A DNA stretch of 64,000 nt from Streptomyces resistomycificus (lineage in GTDB: Bacteria > Actinomycetota > Actinomycetes > Streptomycetales > Streptomycetaceae), in NCBI RefSeq assembly GCF_001514265.1, contig NZ_KQ948997.1:248001-312000 (forward strand). Reading direction: 5' to 3'. This document shows positions 48,323 through 57,128 of the stretch, piece by piece. The notes under the pieces are model-generated. The model did not search any database and was not told the DNA's origin. It saw nothing but the letters and a program-made list of their open reading frames with translations. The position numbers and the translations under genes are program-made. Within the stretch, counting starts at the first letter, position 1; the number at the start of each line of letters is the position of its first letter.

Positions 48323-49978
48323 ATGAACGCAGACGGCCGTACCAGGCTCAACGAGACGCCCGAGTGGACCGCTCTGGCCAGGCACCGCGAGGAACTCGGC
48401 GACGTGCGGTTGCGCGAGCTGTTCGCCGCCGACCCCGGGCGCGGCAGCGGGTACACGATGCGGGTCGGTGACCTGTACGTCGACTACTCCAAGCAGCTCG
48501 TCACCGACGAGACCCTCCGGCTGTTGCGTGAGCTGGCCGCGCGGGCCGACGTCTTCGGCCTCAGGGACGCCATGTTCCGCGGCGAGCGCATCAACACCAC
48601 CGAGGACCGGGCCGTGCTGCACACCGCACTGCGGTCGTCGCGTGACGCGGTGGTCGAGGTCGACGGGGAGAACGTCGTGCCGGGTGTGCACGCCGTCCTC
48701 GACAAGATGGCCGACTTCGCCGAGCGGGTCCGCTCGGGGGAGTGGACCGGGCACACCGGCAAGCGGATCAGGAACGTGGTCAACGTCGGCATCGGCGGCT
48801 CCGACCTGGGCCCCGCGATGGCCTACGAGGCGCTGCGCGCGTACACCGACCGCGACCTCACGGTCCGCTTCGTGTCGAACGTGGACGGGGCCGACCTGCA
48901 CGAGGCCGTCCGTGACCTGGACGCGGCCGAGACGCTGTTCGTCATCGCGTCCAAGACCTTCACGACGATCGAGACGATCACCAACGCGACCTCGGCGCGC
49001 GACTGGCTGCTCACCGAGCTCAAGGCCGGTCAGGACGCCGTCGCCAAGCACTTCGTGGCGCTGTCGACGAACGCCGGGAAGGTGTCGGAGTTCGGCATCG
49101 ACACGGCGAACATGTTCGAGTTCTGGGACTGGGTGGGCGGCCGCTACTCCTTCGACTCGGCGATCGGTCTGTCCCTGATGGTCGCCGTCGGCCCGGAGCG
49201 CTTCCGGGAGATGCTGGAGGGCTTCCGCCTCGTCGACGAGCACTTCCGGACCGCGCCGGCCGAGGCCAACGTGCCGCTGCTGCTGGGCCTGTTGGGCGTC
49301 TGGTACGGCAACTTCTTCGGCGCCCAGTCGCACGCGGTGCTGCCCTACAGCCACTACCTGTCCAAGTTCACGGCCTATCTCCAGCAGCTGGACATGGAGT
49401 CCAACGGCAAGTCCGTGGACCGTGACGGCAACCCCGTCGACTGGCAGACCGGGCCGGTGGTGTGGGGCACGCCCGGCACCAACGGGCAGCACGCCTACTA
49501 CCAGTTGATCCACCAGGGCACCAAGCTCATCCCGGCCGACTTCATCGGCTTCGCCGAGCCGGTCGCCGACCTCCAGCCGGGGCTGGTGGCCCAGCACGAC
49601 CTGCTGATGGCCAACTTCTTCGCCCAGACGCAGGCGTTGGCCTTCGGCAAGACCGCCGAGGAGGTGCGCGCGGAGGGTGCCCCCGAGGAGCTGGTGCCGC
49701 ACAAGACCTTCCGGGGCAACCGCCCCACGACCACCATCCTCGCCCGCGCACTGACCCCGTCGGTCCTCGGGCAGCTCATCGCCCTCTACGAGCACAAGGT
49801 GTTCGTCCAGGGCGCGATCTGGAACATCGACTCCTTCGACCAGTGGGGCGTCGAGCTCGGCAAGGTCCTCGCCAAGCGCGTCGAGCCCGCGCTGACGGAA
49901 GGGGCCGAGGTGCCGGGCCTGGACGCGTCCACGAAGGCCCTGGTGGCCGCGTACCGGGAGCTGCGCGGTCGACAGTGA
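48323..49978 (+). CDS. pgi: Glucose-6-phosphate isomerase
   Basis: 551 aa from ATG 48323. Conserved segments: VVNVGIGGSDLGPAMAYEAL, FVIASKTFTTIETITNATSA (phosphate loop), GGRYSFDSAIGLSLMVAVGP, the catalytic Glu/His region WGTPGTNGQHAYYQLIHQGT, and WGVELGKVLAKR. It interconverts glucose- and fructose-6-phosphate. With zwf-opcA-pgl about 12 kb further on, it sits at the branch between glycolysis and the pentose phosphate path. Confidence 0.98.
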   Translation: MNADGRTRLNETPEWTALARHREELGDVRLRELFAADPGRGSGYTMRVGDLYVDYSKQLVTDETLRLLRELAARADVFGLRDAMFRGERINTTEDRAVLHTALRSSRDAVVEVDGENVVPGVHAVLDKMADFAERVRSGEWTGHTGKRIRNVVNVGIGGSDLGPAMAYEALRAYTDRDLTVRFVSNVDGADLHEAVRDLDAAETLFVIASKTFTTIETITNATSARDWLLTELKAGQDAVAKHFVALSTNAGKVSEFGIDTANMFEFWDWVGGRYSFDSAIGLSLMVAVGPERFREMLEGFRLVDEHFRTAPAEANVPLLLGLLGVWYGNFFGAQSHAVLPYSHYLSKFTAYLQQLDMESNGKSVDRDGNPVDWQTGPVVWGTPGTNGQHAYYQLIHQGTKLIPADFIGFAEPVADLQPGLVAQHDLLMANFFAQTQALAFGKTAEEVRAEGAPEELVPHKTFRGNRPTTTILARALTPSVLGQLIALYEHKVFVQGAIWNIDSFDQWGVELGKVLAKRVEPALTEGAEVPGLDASTKALVAAYRELRGRQ

Positions 49979-50007
49979 AGCTGAGCGGTCGGCGCTGACC
50001 TGAGTGC

Positions 50008-50040
50008 GGGAAGCGGGCGGCGCACGAGCGCCCGCTTCCC
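50008..50040. terminator. pgi terminator
   Basis: GGGAAGCGGGCG and CGCCCGCTTCCC form a perfect 12-bp stem with a 9-nt loop, 30 bp after the pgi stop. It also lies just beyond the converging ABC permease gene. Confidence 0.9.
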
Positions 50041-50095
50041 GTAAGCCCCGGCCTCTACGGCTCCTCGGGGGCTGACCCCGCTGGACGGCGTCGCC

Positions 50096-52558
50096 TCAGG
50101 CCACCGCGCTGAGCGTGTCCGCGAGTCGGCGGCGGGCCGCGCGGGCCGCGGGCAGGGCGGCGAGCGCGGCCGCGCCCAGCACCGCGGCCGCCCCGAACAG
50201 CACCAGGATCGCGGGGGAGGGGCTTTGGGCCAGCCCGCTGCCGATGCCGCTCGATCTGCCCTGGGCGTCGATCAGCCAGCGAGCCACCGGCGTGCCCAGC
50301 GCCGTACCGACGAGGACGGCGGCCAGGGCGGTGCAGCCGGTGGCGGTGACGGTGATGGCGGTGATCTGCCGCGGGGACAGACCGATGGCCTTGAGCGCCA
50401 GCAGGTCCCGTTCGCCCTCGCGCACGGTGCCGCCGATCGCGGTCAGCAGCTCGATGAGCCCGATCAGGGCCAGTACGGCGATCAGACCCACGACGACCCC
50501 GCGCAGCGGCGAGAGCCCGTCGGCCGGGTTCGTCACGGCGTGCACGTCCAGGTGCCCGTCGCCGGCCGCGGTCAGCCGGCCGGCGACCTCGTGCGGGTCG
50601 GCGCCCGCGCGCAGCCGGAGCTGATAGAGCGTCGCTCCCAGTCCCGGATCGTTCTCGCGGAGGGTGTCGAGGGAGGTGGAGATGACCCGGCCGGCGTTCT
50701 CCGGCTCTATGCTGCGACCCACGATGTGCAGGATCTGCGGTTGGTCGCCCACCGTCATCCGCACCCAGTCGCCGACCCGCACGTCCAGCGCGTCGAGCAG
50801 GCCCTGCCCGGCCACCGCCTCGTCGCGGCCGTGCGCCAGGCGGCCCTCGGCCAGGGTGTACGGGTACGGGGCCTGGCGGGTGCCGAGGCCGCGCAGAGCG
50901 ATGGTGGCCGTCTGGCCCGGGACCAGGGCCGCCACTTCCACTCCCGGGTAGGCGGCGGCGACCTGCGGATCACCCTCCAGCAGCGACCGTGTTTCCCGGT
51001 CGGTGAGACCGGTGTCCGCGTGGACGGTGAGCGCGGTCGGAAGGCCGATCCGCTCAGGGCTGCTGTGGAAGCGGTCGATGGTGGTCCACGCGCTCATCGC
51101 GACGACGATCAGCAGGAGCGGAAGAGCGAGCCGGGCCACCGTCCCCAGTGACCGCCCGCGGCGCGAGAACGCCCGGTGGCAGCCCAGCACCAGTGCGGGC
51201 GGGAGCCCGAGCCCGAGCGCCCGCCGCGCCAGACCGCCCAGCTGCCCGGCCGGCAGGACCGGCGGCCGGGGGGCGGGCGTGGGGTGTGCGGTGTCGGGGC
51301 GTCGCTCGGTGGACGGAGCCCAGGGCCGACGGCCGAGGATCCGGCGGGTCAGGCCCCGCAGTCGTACGTCCGCTGGAGCCGAGGACCGTGGCCCGAGGAA
51401 GAGGCGGGCCACGTCCGTCAGCCGGCCGGTGGGTGTGGTTGCGGGGCGCTGCACCGGTACCGGAGGAACGCGTCCCGCTCGCCAGGCGGCGAGTCCGGTG
51501 GTGGCGGCGATGAACAGCACCGCGCCCACCGGTATGACGATCAGTGCCGCCGTGTGCCCGGGCAGCCCCTGCCACACGCCCAGCGCGTCCCCGAGGCGGC
51601 CCGGGATCCGGCTGCCGAGAGCCTGGGTGAGCGCCGCCGCGGCCACGGCGCCGAGCAGCGCGTAGGCGATGTGCTGGAGCAGGAAGACGCGGACGACCTG
51701 GCCGGGGGTGAACCCGACGGCCTTGAGGATGGAGATGTCCCTGAGGTGGCCGCGGATACGGGTGCCGATCGCGCCGTGCACGGCGAGCCCGGCCGCGATC
51801 AGCGCGCCCAGGCCGAACAGACCCAGCACCTGCCCCAGCAGCCGGTTGTCGCCCTGCGCCTCGGCGCGGGCCTGCTGCCAGGTGGAGACCTCGCTGACCG
51901 CACCGGCTCCCAGCACGGTGACGGCGCGCTGGACCGCGTAGTCCGTGTCGTCGGGGTTCGTCAGGCGCAGTCCGATCGCCTGGCCGGCGGGGTCACCTAC
52001 GGCGGAGGGCAGTGCCCAGACCAGGCCCGGCCGCTCGCCCGGTCGGTAGCGAGGTTCGGCGCTGTCGGCGATACCGAGGACGGTCAGTCTCCGCGCGGTG
52101 CCGGGGAGGGTGAGGGTGTCGCCGGGTTCGGCCAGCAGCGCGCGGGCCAGGCGGCTCTCCACGACGACCCCGTCGGGGGTCGCGGACCGAAGCCAGTGTC
52201 CGGCGGTGACCAGCGGGCGGTCGACGGCTGCGCGCTCGTCCGTGCCGCGCAGCTCGACCGGGGCGCGCACGCCACGGGAGGCGAGGGTGGCGGAGGCGGT
52301 GGGGTAGGGGCCGGAGACGGACTCGACGCCGTCCAGCCCCGCCAGCTGCCGCACCTGCGCGGACGGGCCGGTGTGGATCCACACGTGCGCCCCGCGCGAC
52401 TGTGTGAAGACCCGCTGCCAGGGATTGGTCGCGTACCCGAACAGCGCCGTGGCCAGCAGGAGCGAGGCGACGATGCCCGCGGTGGCCAGCACCAGGAACA
52501 GCGCTTCACCTCGGTGCGTGCGCAGATCGGAGTGCGCCCAGCGCAACGTGGCTCGCAC
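50096..52558 (-). CDS. FtsX-like ABC transporter permease
   Basis: 820 aa from ATG 52558. The N-terminal TM is LFLVLATAGIVASLLLATAL, then a large extracellular domain (about 45-245). A first FtsX block has ISILKAVGFTPGQVVRVFLL; a long cytoplasmic Pro/Arg-rich linker (about 380-460) and a second extracellular domain follow, and the last block has LLALKAIGLSPRQITAITVT. This is the MacB/FtsX exporter layout with two FtsX repeats on one chain. It lies 53 bp downstream of its ATPase gene, so the two probably form one exporter of unknown substrate. Confidence 0.93.
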   Translation of the reverse strand: MRATLRWAHSDLRTHRGEALFLVLATAGIVASLLLATALFGYATNPWQRVFTQSRGAHVWIHTGPSAQVRQLAGLDGVESVSGPYPTASATLASRGVRAPVELRGTDERAAVDRPLVTAGHWLRSATPDGVVVESRLARALLAEPGDTLTLPGTARRLTVLGIADSAEPRYRPGERPGLVWALPSAVGDPAGQAIGLRLTNPDDTDYAVQRAVTVLGAGAVSEVSTWQQARAEAQGDNRLLGQVLGLFGLGALIAAGLAVHGAIGTRIRGHLRDISILKAVGFTPGQVVRVFLLQHIAYALLGAVAAAALTQALGSRIPGRLGDALGVWQGLPGHTAALIVIPVGAVLFIAATTGLAAWRAGRVPPVPVQRPATTPTGRLTDVARLFLGPRSSAPADVRLRGLTRRILGRRPWAPSTERRPDTAHPTPAPRPPVLPAGQLGGLARRALGLGLPPALVLGCHRAFSRRGRSLGTVARLALPLLLIVVAMSAWTTIDRFHSSPERIGLPTALTVHADTGLTDRETRSLLEGDPQVAAAYPGVEVAALVPGQTATIALRGLGTRQAPYPYTLAEGRLAHGRDEAVAGQGLLDALDVRVGDWVRMTVGDQPQILHIVGRSIEPENAGRVISTSLDTLRENDPGLGATLYQLRLRAGADPHEVAGRLTAAGDGHLDVHAVTNPADGLSPLRGVVVGLIAVLALIGLIELLTAIGGTVREGERDLLALKAIGLSPRQITAITVTATGCTALAAVLVGTALGTPVARWLIDAQGRSSGIGSGLAQSPSPAILVLFGAAAVLGAAALAALPAARAARRRLADTLSAVA

Positions 52559-52611
52559 GGCCTCAGCCCCTCGGCTCGCGCACGGTGAGCAAACGGTCGT
52601 ACACGCGCATG

Positions 52612-53361
52612 TCAGTCCTTGAGTTGCAGCACGCCGGATATGCCGGTGCCGGGCGGCGGCACGACGTCCAGTTCCGCGTCGTCGGCGATCCGGCCGTCGA
52701 AGAAGCTGATCACCCGGTCCGCGGCGCTCGCCAGCCGTGCGTCATGGGTGACCAGCAGGATGGTCTGGCCGCGCTGGTGGAAGCGGGACAGCAGCCGCAT
52801 CACCTCGCGGGTGCCCTTGCTGTCCAGGCTGCCCGCGGGCTCGTCGGCCAGCAGCAGTGGAGGGTGGTTGACCAGCGCCCGGGCCAGCGCCACCCGCTGC
52901 TGCTCACCGCCGGACAGCTCGCCCGGCATGCTCCGCTCCTTGCCGCCGAGGCCCAGCTCGGCCAGCAGTTCCTCCCGCTCGGCGCGCGCCCGCTTCGGGG
53001 AGACTCCGGCGAGCAGCGCAGGCAGTTCCACGTTGTCGGCGACCGAGAGGTTCGAGACCAGGTTGAAGAACTGGAAGACGATCCCGATGCGCTTCCTGCG
53101 CTCCACGGCCCAGCGGGCCTCGCTGTAGGAGTCGGTGCACTCGCCGTCCAGCCAGATGCTGCCGCCGTCCGGCCGCTGGAGTCCGCCGAGCAGGTGCAGG
53201 AGCGTCGACTTCCCGGCGCCGGACGGGCCGGTGATCGCCACGAACTCGCCGTGCCGGACCCGCAGATCGACCCCGCGCACGGCCTGTGCCGGGGCTCCCT
53301 CGCCGTGGTGTGTCTTGACCAGGCCCTCGGCGCGCAGCACAGGAGTGGGGCTGTCGCTCAC
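52612..53361 (-). CDS. ABC transporter ATP-binding protein (MacB/LolD type)
   Basis: 249 aa from GTG 53361, whose GTGA overlaps the padR stop. Walker A: AITGPSGAGKSTLLHLLGGL. Q-loop: FQFFNLVSNLSVADN. Signature: LSGGEQQRVALARALV. Walker B: PLLLADEPAGSLDSKG. H-loop: ILLVTHDARLA. It belongs to the small ATPase group that energises FtsX-type exporters rather than importers. It is cotranscribed with padR upstream and the permease downstream. Confidence 0.95.
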   Translation of the reverse strand: MSDSPTPVLRAEGLVKTHHGEGAPAQAVRGVDLRVRHGEFVAITGPSGAGKSTLLHLLGGLQRPDGGSIWLDGECTDSYSEARWAVERRKRIGIVFQFFNLVSNLSVADNVELPALLAGVSPKRARAEREELLAELGLGGKERSMPGELSGGEQQRVALARALVNHPPLLLADEPAGSLDSKGTREVMRLLSRFHQRGQTILLVTHDARLASAADRVISFFDGRIADDAELDVVPPPGTGISGVLQLKD

Positions 53362-53873
53362 TCCGGCTCCTCCAGCTCTTCCTGGCATCGCTCCAGCCAG
53401 TCGAGGTCGGCCTGCAGATGCAGCATCGCGCCCTCGATCAGCAGGTGGGCCATGCGGTTGTCCCGGTTCTCGGCGGCGGCCAGCTTCGACAGACCGCGCA
53501 TGGTGTTGAGGTAATGGCGCCGCTGCTTGTTGATGAGGGCGATCTGGTCGGCGAGACGGGTCTGCGGAGCGAGGGCCAGCTTCATGAAGAACTCGTCCCG
53601 AACCCTCGGTTCGTCCGCCGTCTCCTCGTACCAGGCGCGCAGCGCCTCACGCCCGGCGTCGGTGAGGTGGTAGATCTTCTTGTTGGGCCGGCTGGACTGC
53701 TCGATCTCCTCGCCCTCGATGAGTCCCGACTTCTCGAGGCGGCCGAGGGTGACATAGATCTGGCCGACGTTCGGCTGAGGGTACGCGGAGCCCAGCACTT
53801 GCTCAAGGTCCTGTTTGAGCTCGTAGCCGTGGGCCGGACCGCGTGCGAGGAGAGCCAGGAGAGGCAGGCGCAC
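53358..53873 (-). CDS. PadR-family transcriptional regulator
   Basis: 171 aa from GTG 53873, with TAGGAGGAC upstream. The winged HTH: LALLARGPAHGYELKQDLEQ, then PNVGQIYVTLGRLEKSGLIE, and wing SSRPNKKIYHLTDAGREAL. The C-terminal helical dimer domain follows (LADQIALINKQRRHYLNTMR). PadR proteins usually repress adjoining exporter genes and release on ligand binding. The inverted repeat at 53924-53938 upstream of its start is the probable operator for autoregulation. Confidence 0.95.
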   Translation of the reverse strand: MRLPLLALLARGPAHGYELKQDLEQVLGSAYPQPNVGQIYVTLGRLEKSGLIEGEEIEQSSRPNKKIYHLTDAGREALRAWYEETADEPRVRDEFFMKLALAPQTRLADQIALINKQRRHYLNTMRGLSKLAAAENRDNRMAHLLIEGAMLHLQADLDWLERCQEELEEPE

Positions 53874-53923
53874 TCGTGCTGTCCTCCTAGTCTTCGAATG
53901 TGCTCCAGGCCCTAGTATCGCCC

Positions 53924-53938
53924 ATACCTAACAGGTAT
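53924..53938. promoter_or_regulatory. Inverted repeat ATACCT-AAC-AGGTAT
   Basis: A perfect 6-bp inverted repeat with a 3-bp spacer lies between the divergent padR and binding-protein genes, 51 bp from the padR start. Related TACCTAACA words occur at 55265-55281 and 55383-55409. It is a good candidate operator for the PadR protein. Confidence 0.75.
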
Positions 53939-53993
53939 ACATGGCCTCTGACCCAGGCGAAGAAGCCCGGTGCCGGTGTACAGGGAGGAACCT

Positions 53994-55265
53994 ATGCGGT
54001 GGATACACGCCGCCGGTAGGGGCCTTCTCGTCCTTGTCGTGGTCCTGACCGGGTACGTCACCTCCGGCGCGCGGGCCGACGAGGGGCTCGGGGGCAGCCG
54101 TGGCCCGCTCACCCTCGCCACCGCCGGAGACCTCACCGGCTATCTCGGCCCCCTGCTGGAGGGCTGGAACCGCACCCACCCCGGCGAGCGGGTGACCCTC
54201 GTCGAGCTCCCGGACTCCGCCGACGAGACCCACGCGCAGATGGCCACCGACCTGCGCGACGGCGACCGCAGCCGGTTCGACGTCCTCAACATCGACGTCA
54301 ACTGGACCTCGGAGTTCGCCGCCGCCGACTGGATCCGTCCGCTGCCGCGCGAGCGCTTCCCGCTGAAGAGCTTCCTGCCGCCGGTCGTCGACACGGCGAC
54401 CTACGACGGACAGCTGTACGCCGTCCCGTACGTCACCAACGCCGGGCTTCTCCTCTACCGCAAGGACGTCCTCGCCAAGGAGGGCGTCCCGCCGCCGCGC
54501 ACCTGGGCCGAACTGGAGCGGGCCGCGAAGACCATCGCCCCGAAGTACGGGCTCGACGGCTACGCGGGCCAGTTCCTGCCGTACGAGGGCCTCACCGTCA
54601 ACGCGGCCGAGGCCGTCTACTCGGCGGGCGGCAGCATCCTCGGCGACGAGGGCGAGCGCGTCACCGTCGAGTCGGCCGCGGCCCGCGAGGGCATCGGGTT
54701 CCTCGCCAGGGGCGTGCGCGAGGGCTGGATACCGAAGCGGGCGCTGACGTACAAGGAACAGGAGTCCAAGCAGGCCTTCCAGGACGGCCGGCTCCTCTTC
54801 CTGCGCAACTGGCCCTACGCCTACGTCGCCGCCTCGGCCAAGGGGTCCAAGGTCGCCGGCAGGATCGGCGCCGTACCGCTGCCGGGTCGCGACGGGCCGG
54901 GGACTGGTGTCCTCGGCGGCTCGAACCTGGCCGTCAGCTCGCACGCGCGGCACCCCGACTCAGCCGCGCGCCTGATCGCGTACCTCACCAGCGAGGGTGT
55001 CCAGCGCCAGGTCCTCACCCGGGGCGCGCTGCCGCCCGTACGGGCCGCGATGTACGAAGACCCCGAGTTGATCAGGCAGTTCCCGTACCTGCCGACCCTG
55101 CGCGCGAGCATCCGCTCCGCCGAGCCGCGCCCCAAGAGCCCGCGCTACGACCAGGTCAGCCTGGTGGTGCAGGCCGTCGTGCACGACGCCATGGCGGGGC
55201 ACGAGACGCCCGAGGCCGCGGTGCGGCGGCTGGCGCGGGAACTCGCGGCCATTCCCCAGCGCTAG
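53994..55265 (+). CDS. Sugar ABC transporter substrate-binding protein (SBP_bac_1)
   Basis: 423 aa from ATG 53994, chosen for GGGAGGAACC upstream. N-terminal signal segment RGLLVLVVVLTGYVTSGARA without a lipobox Cys, so it is secreted or anchored by its signal. Mature: LTLATAGDLTGYLGPLLEGW, FDVLNIDVNWTSEFAAADWI, YAVPYVTNAGLLLYRKDVLA, NLAVSSHARHPDSAARLIAY. This is the extracellular family 1 binding fold for oligosaccharides. It is divergent from padR and followed by an operator-like site at its stop codon. Which permeases it serves is uncertain; the operon further right has its own binding protein. Confidence 0.88.
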   Translation: MRWIHAAGRGLLVLVVVLTGYVTSGARADEGLGGSRGPLTLATAGDLTGYLGPLLEGWNRTHPGERVTLVELPDSADETHAQMATDLRDGDRSRFDVLNIDVNWTSEFAAADWIRPLPRERFPLKSFLPPVVDTATYDGQLYAVPYVTNAGLLLYRKDVLAKEGVPPPRTWAELERAAKTIAPKYGLDGYAGQFLPYEGLTVNAAEAVYSAGGSILGDEGERVTVESAAAREGIGFLARGVREGWIPKRALTYKEQESKQAFQDGRLLFLRNWPYAYVAASAKGSKVAGRIGAVPLPGRDGPGTGVLGGSNLAVSSHARHPDSAARLIAYLTSEGVQRQVLTRGALPPVRAAMYEDPELIRQFPYLPTLRASIRSAEPRPKSPRYDQVSLVVQAVVHDAMAGHETPEAAVRRLARELAAIPQR

Positions 55266-55281
55266 TTACATGTTAGGTAAC
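55265..55281. promoter_or_regulatory. Inverted repeat GTTAC-ATGTTAG-GTAAC
   Basis: The site overlaps the last base of the binding-protein stop. On the minus strand it reads GTTACCTAACATGTAAC, containing the TACCTAACA word shared with 53924-53938. It may bind the same regulator. Confidence 0.6.
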
Positions 55282-55382
55282 GAGCCCATCTCAGTCATGT
55301 GCTGTGCGCCCGATAAATACTGATTTACTGCCCTGACTTTCAACTGGTGCCTGCCTTCTCGTTGACACCCCTGTGAAACGCC

Positions 55383-55409
55383 TACCTAACATGCATGCAT
55401 AACCGTTAG
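55383..55409. promoter_or_regulatory. Operator-like site TACCTAACATGCATGC...GTTAG
   Basis: TACCTAACATGCATGC followed by ATAACCGTTAG contains the TACCTAACA word and an outer CTAAC/GTTAG inverted pair around the palindrome ATGCAT. It lies 23 bp upstream of the GH13 start codon, where it could control the sugar operon. Confidence 0.6.
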
Positions 55410-55431
55410 CACGCACAGACAGGTCCACGGG

Positions 55432-57090
55432 GTGAGTCCCAAGCGCATCGACATCCACCACTGGTGGCGTGACGCAGTGATCTACCAGGTGTACGTCCGC
55501 AGCTTCCTGGACAGCACCGGCGACGGCATCGGCGACCTCGCAGGGGTCAGGGCCGGACTGCCGTACCTGAAGAAGCTCGGCGTCGACGGCATCTGGCTGA
55601 GCCCCTTCTACCCGTCGCCGCAGCACGACCACGGCTACGACGTGGCCGACTACCGCGGAGTCGACCCGGTCTTCGGCGACCTCGCCGAGTTCGACCGGCT
55701 GGTGGCGTCCGCACGGCGGCTCGGCGTCAGGGTGCTCCTGGACATCGTCCCCAACCACTGCTCCATCGAGCACCCGTGGTTTCGCGAGGCGCTCGCCTCG
55801 CGGCCCGACAGCCCGGCCGCCCGCGCCCGCTTCCACTTCGCCGACGGCCGCGGCCCGGACGGCTCCGAGCCCCCCAACAACTGGCACGCCATGTTCGGCG
55901 GCCCGGCCTGGACCCGCGTCACCGAGGCGGACGGCCGCCCCGGCCAGTGGTACCTGCACATGTTCACGCCGGAACAGCCGGACTGGAACTGGCGCAACCC
56001 CGAGGTGGCCGCGGAGTTCGACCGCACCCTCCGCTTCTGGCTCGACCGTGGCGTCGACGGCTTCCGCATCGACGTCGCCGCCGGCCTCTTCAAGCACCCC
56101 GGCCTGCCCGACTCCCCGGACCCCGAGGCGGACGCCCGCACCCGCGACTCGGTCAACCCGCTCGCCTGGAACCAGCCCGAGGTCCACGACGTGTGGCGGC
56201 ACTGGCGGGCGGTGTGCGAGGAGTACACGGAGCGCGACGGGCGCGAGCGGCTCCTGGTCGGCGAGGTCTCGGTCCCGACGGCCCGCGAGCACGCCCTGTA
56301 CGTGCGCCCCGACGAGCTCCACCAGGCCTTCTTCTTCGACCTGCTGAGCGCGCCCTGGAACGCCGACGCCTTCCGCAAGGTCATCGCCGAGGCCATGCAG
56401 GACATCGCCGGCACGGGCTCGACGGTCACCTGGGTCCTCAACAACCACGACCAGGTCCGCACGGTCACGCGCTACGGCGAACCCGCGACGGAAGGCAGCG
56501 GTCTGGGGGCCGCCCGCGCCCGCGCCGCCGCGCTGATGATGCTGGCACTCCCCGGAGCCGCGTACATCTACCAGGGGGAGGAACTGGGCCTGCCCGAGGT
56601 CGTCGACCTGCCCGACGACGTCCTCACCGACCCGATCTTCCGCCGCACCGGCAGCCGCGCCCGCATCCGCGACGGCTGCCGGGTGCCGCTGCCATGGTCG
56701 GGGCAGGCCTCGCCGTTCGGCTTCACCTCCGGTGCCGAGGGCGCCAAGCCGTGGCTGCCGCAGCCCGAGTGGTTCGCCGAACACTCCACCGACCGCGCCC
56801 TCGCCGACACCCGCTCCTTCTGGCACCTGTACCGCGACGGCCTCCAACTCCGTGCCGCCCTCCCGCAGTTGGGTGAAGGCGCGCTGCGCTGGCTGGACAC
56901 CCCGCCCGGCGTCCTCGCCTTCGCCCGCGGCGGCGAGGGTGACGACTTCGTCTGCGCCGTCAACTTCGGTACGGCGCCCACGCCCGCGCCCGTCACCGGC
57001 ACGCCGCTGCTGTCCAGCGGCCCCTGCCCCACCGGAGTGCTCCCCGGCTCCACCGCCGCCTGGTGGATCGGCGACGGCGCCACCCCCTGA
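55432..57090 (+). CDS. GH13 alpha-glucosidase/alpha-amylase-family enzyme
   Basis: 552 aa from GTG 55432. HHWWRDAVIYQVYVRSFLDS opens the (beta/alpha)8 barrel. Conserved regions: I VLLDIVPNH near residue 101, II GFRIDVAAG (nucleophile Asp) near 208, III LLVGEVSVPT (acid/base Glu) near 273, and IV LNNHDQVR (transition-state Asp) near 337. It has no signal peptide, so it acts in the cytoplasm, probably cutting imported alpha-glucosides. It lies 39 bp upstream of a sugar-binding lipoprotein and permease genes. Confidence 0.93.
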   Translation: MSPKRIDIHHWWRDAVIYQVYVRSFLDSTGDGIGDLAGVRAGLPYLKKLGVDGIWLSPFYPSPQHDHGYDVADYRGVDPVFGDLAEFDRLVASARRLGVRVLLDIVPNHCSIEHPWFREALASRPDSPAARARFHFADGRGPDGSEPPNNWHAMFGGPAWTRVTEADGRPGQWYLHMFTPEQPDWNWRNPEVAAEFDRTLRFWLDRGVDGFRIDVAAGLFKHPGLPDSPDPEADARTRDSVNPLAWNQPEVHDVWRHWRAVCEEYTERDGRERLLVGEVSVPTAREHALYVRPDELHQAFFFDLLSAPWNADAFRKVIAEAMQDIAGTGSTVTWVLNNHDQVRTVTRYGEPATEGSGLGAARARAAALMMLALPGAAYIYQGEELGLPEVVDLPDDVLTDPIFRRTGSRARIRDGCRVPLPWSGQASPFGFTSGAEGAKPWLPQPEWFAEHSTDRALADTRSFWHLYRDGLQLRAALPQLGEGALRWLDTPPGVLAFARGGEGDDFVCAVNFGTAPTPAPVTGTPLLSSGPCPTGVLPGSTAAWWIGDGATP

Positions 57091-57128
57091 CCCTCCGGCA
57101 ACTCCCAACCCTCGAAGGGACATCAACG

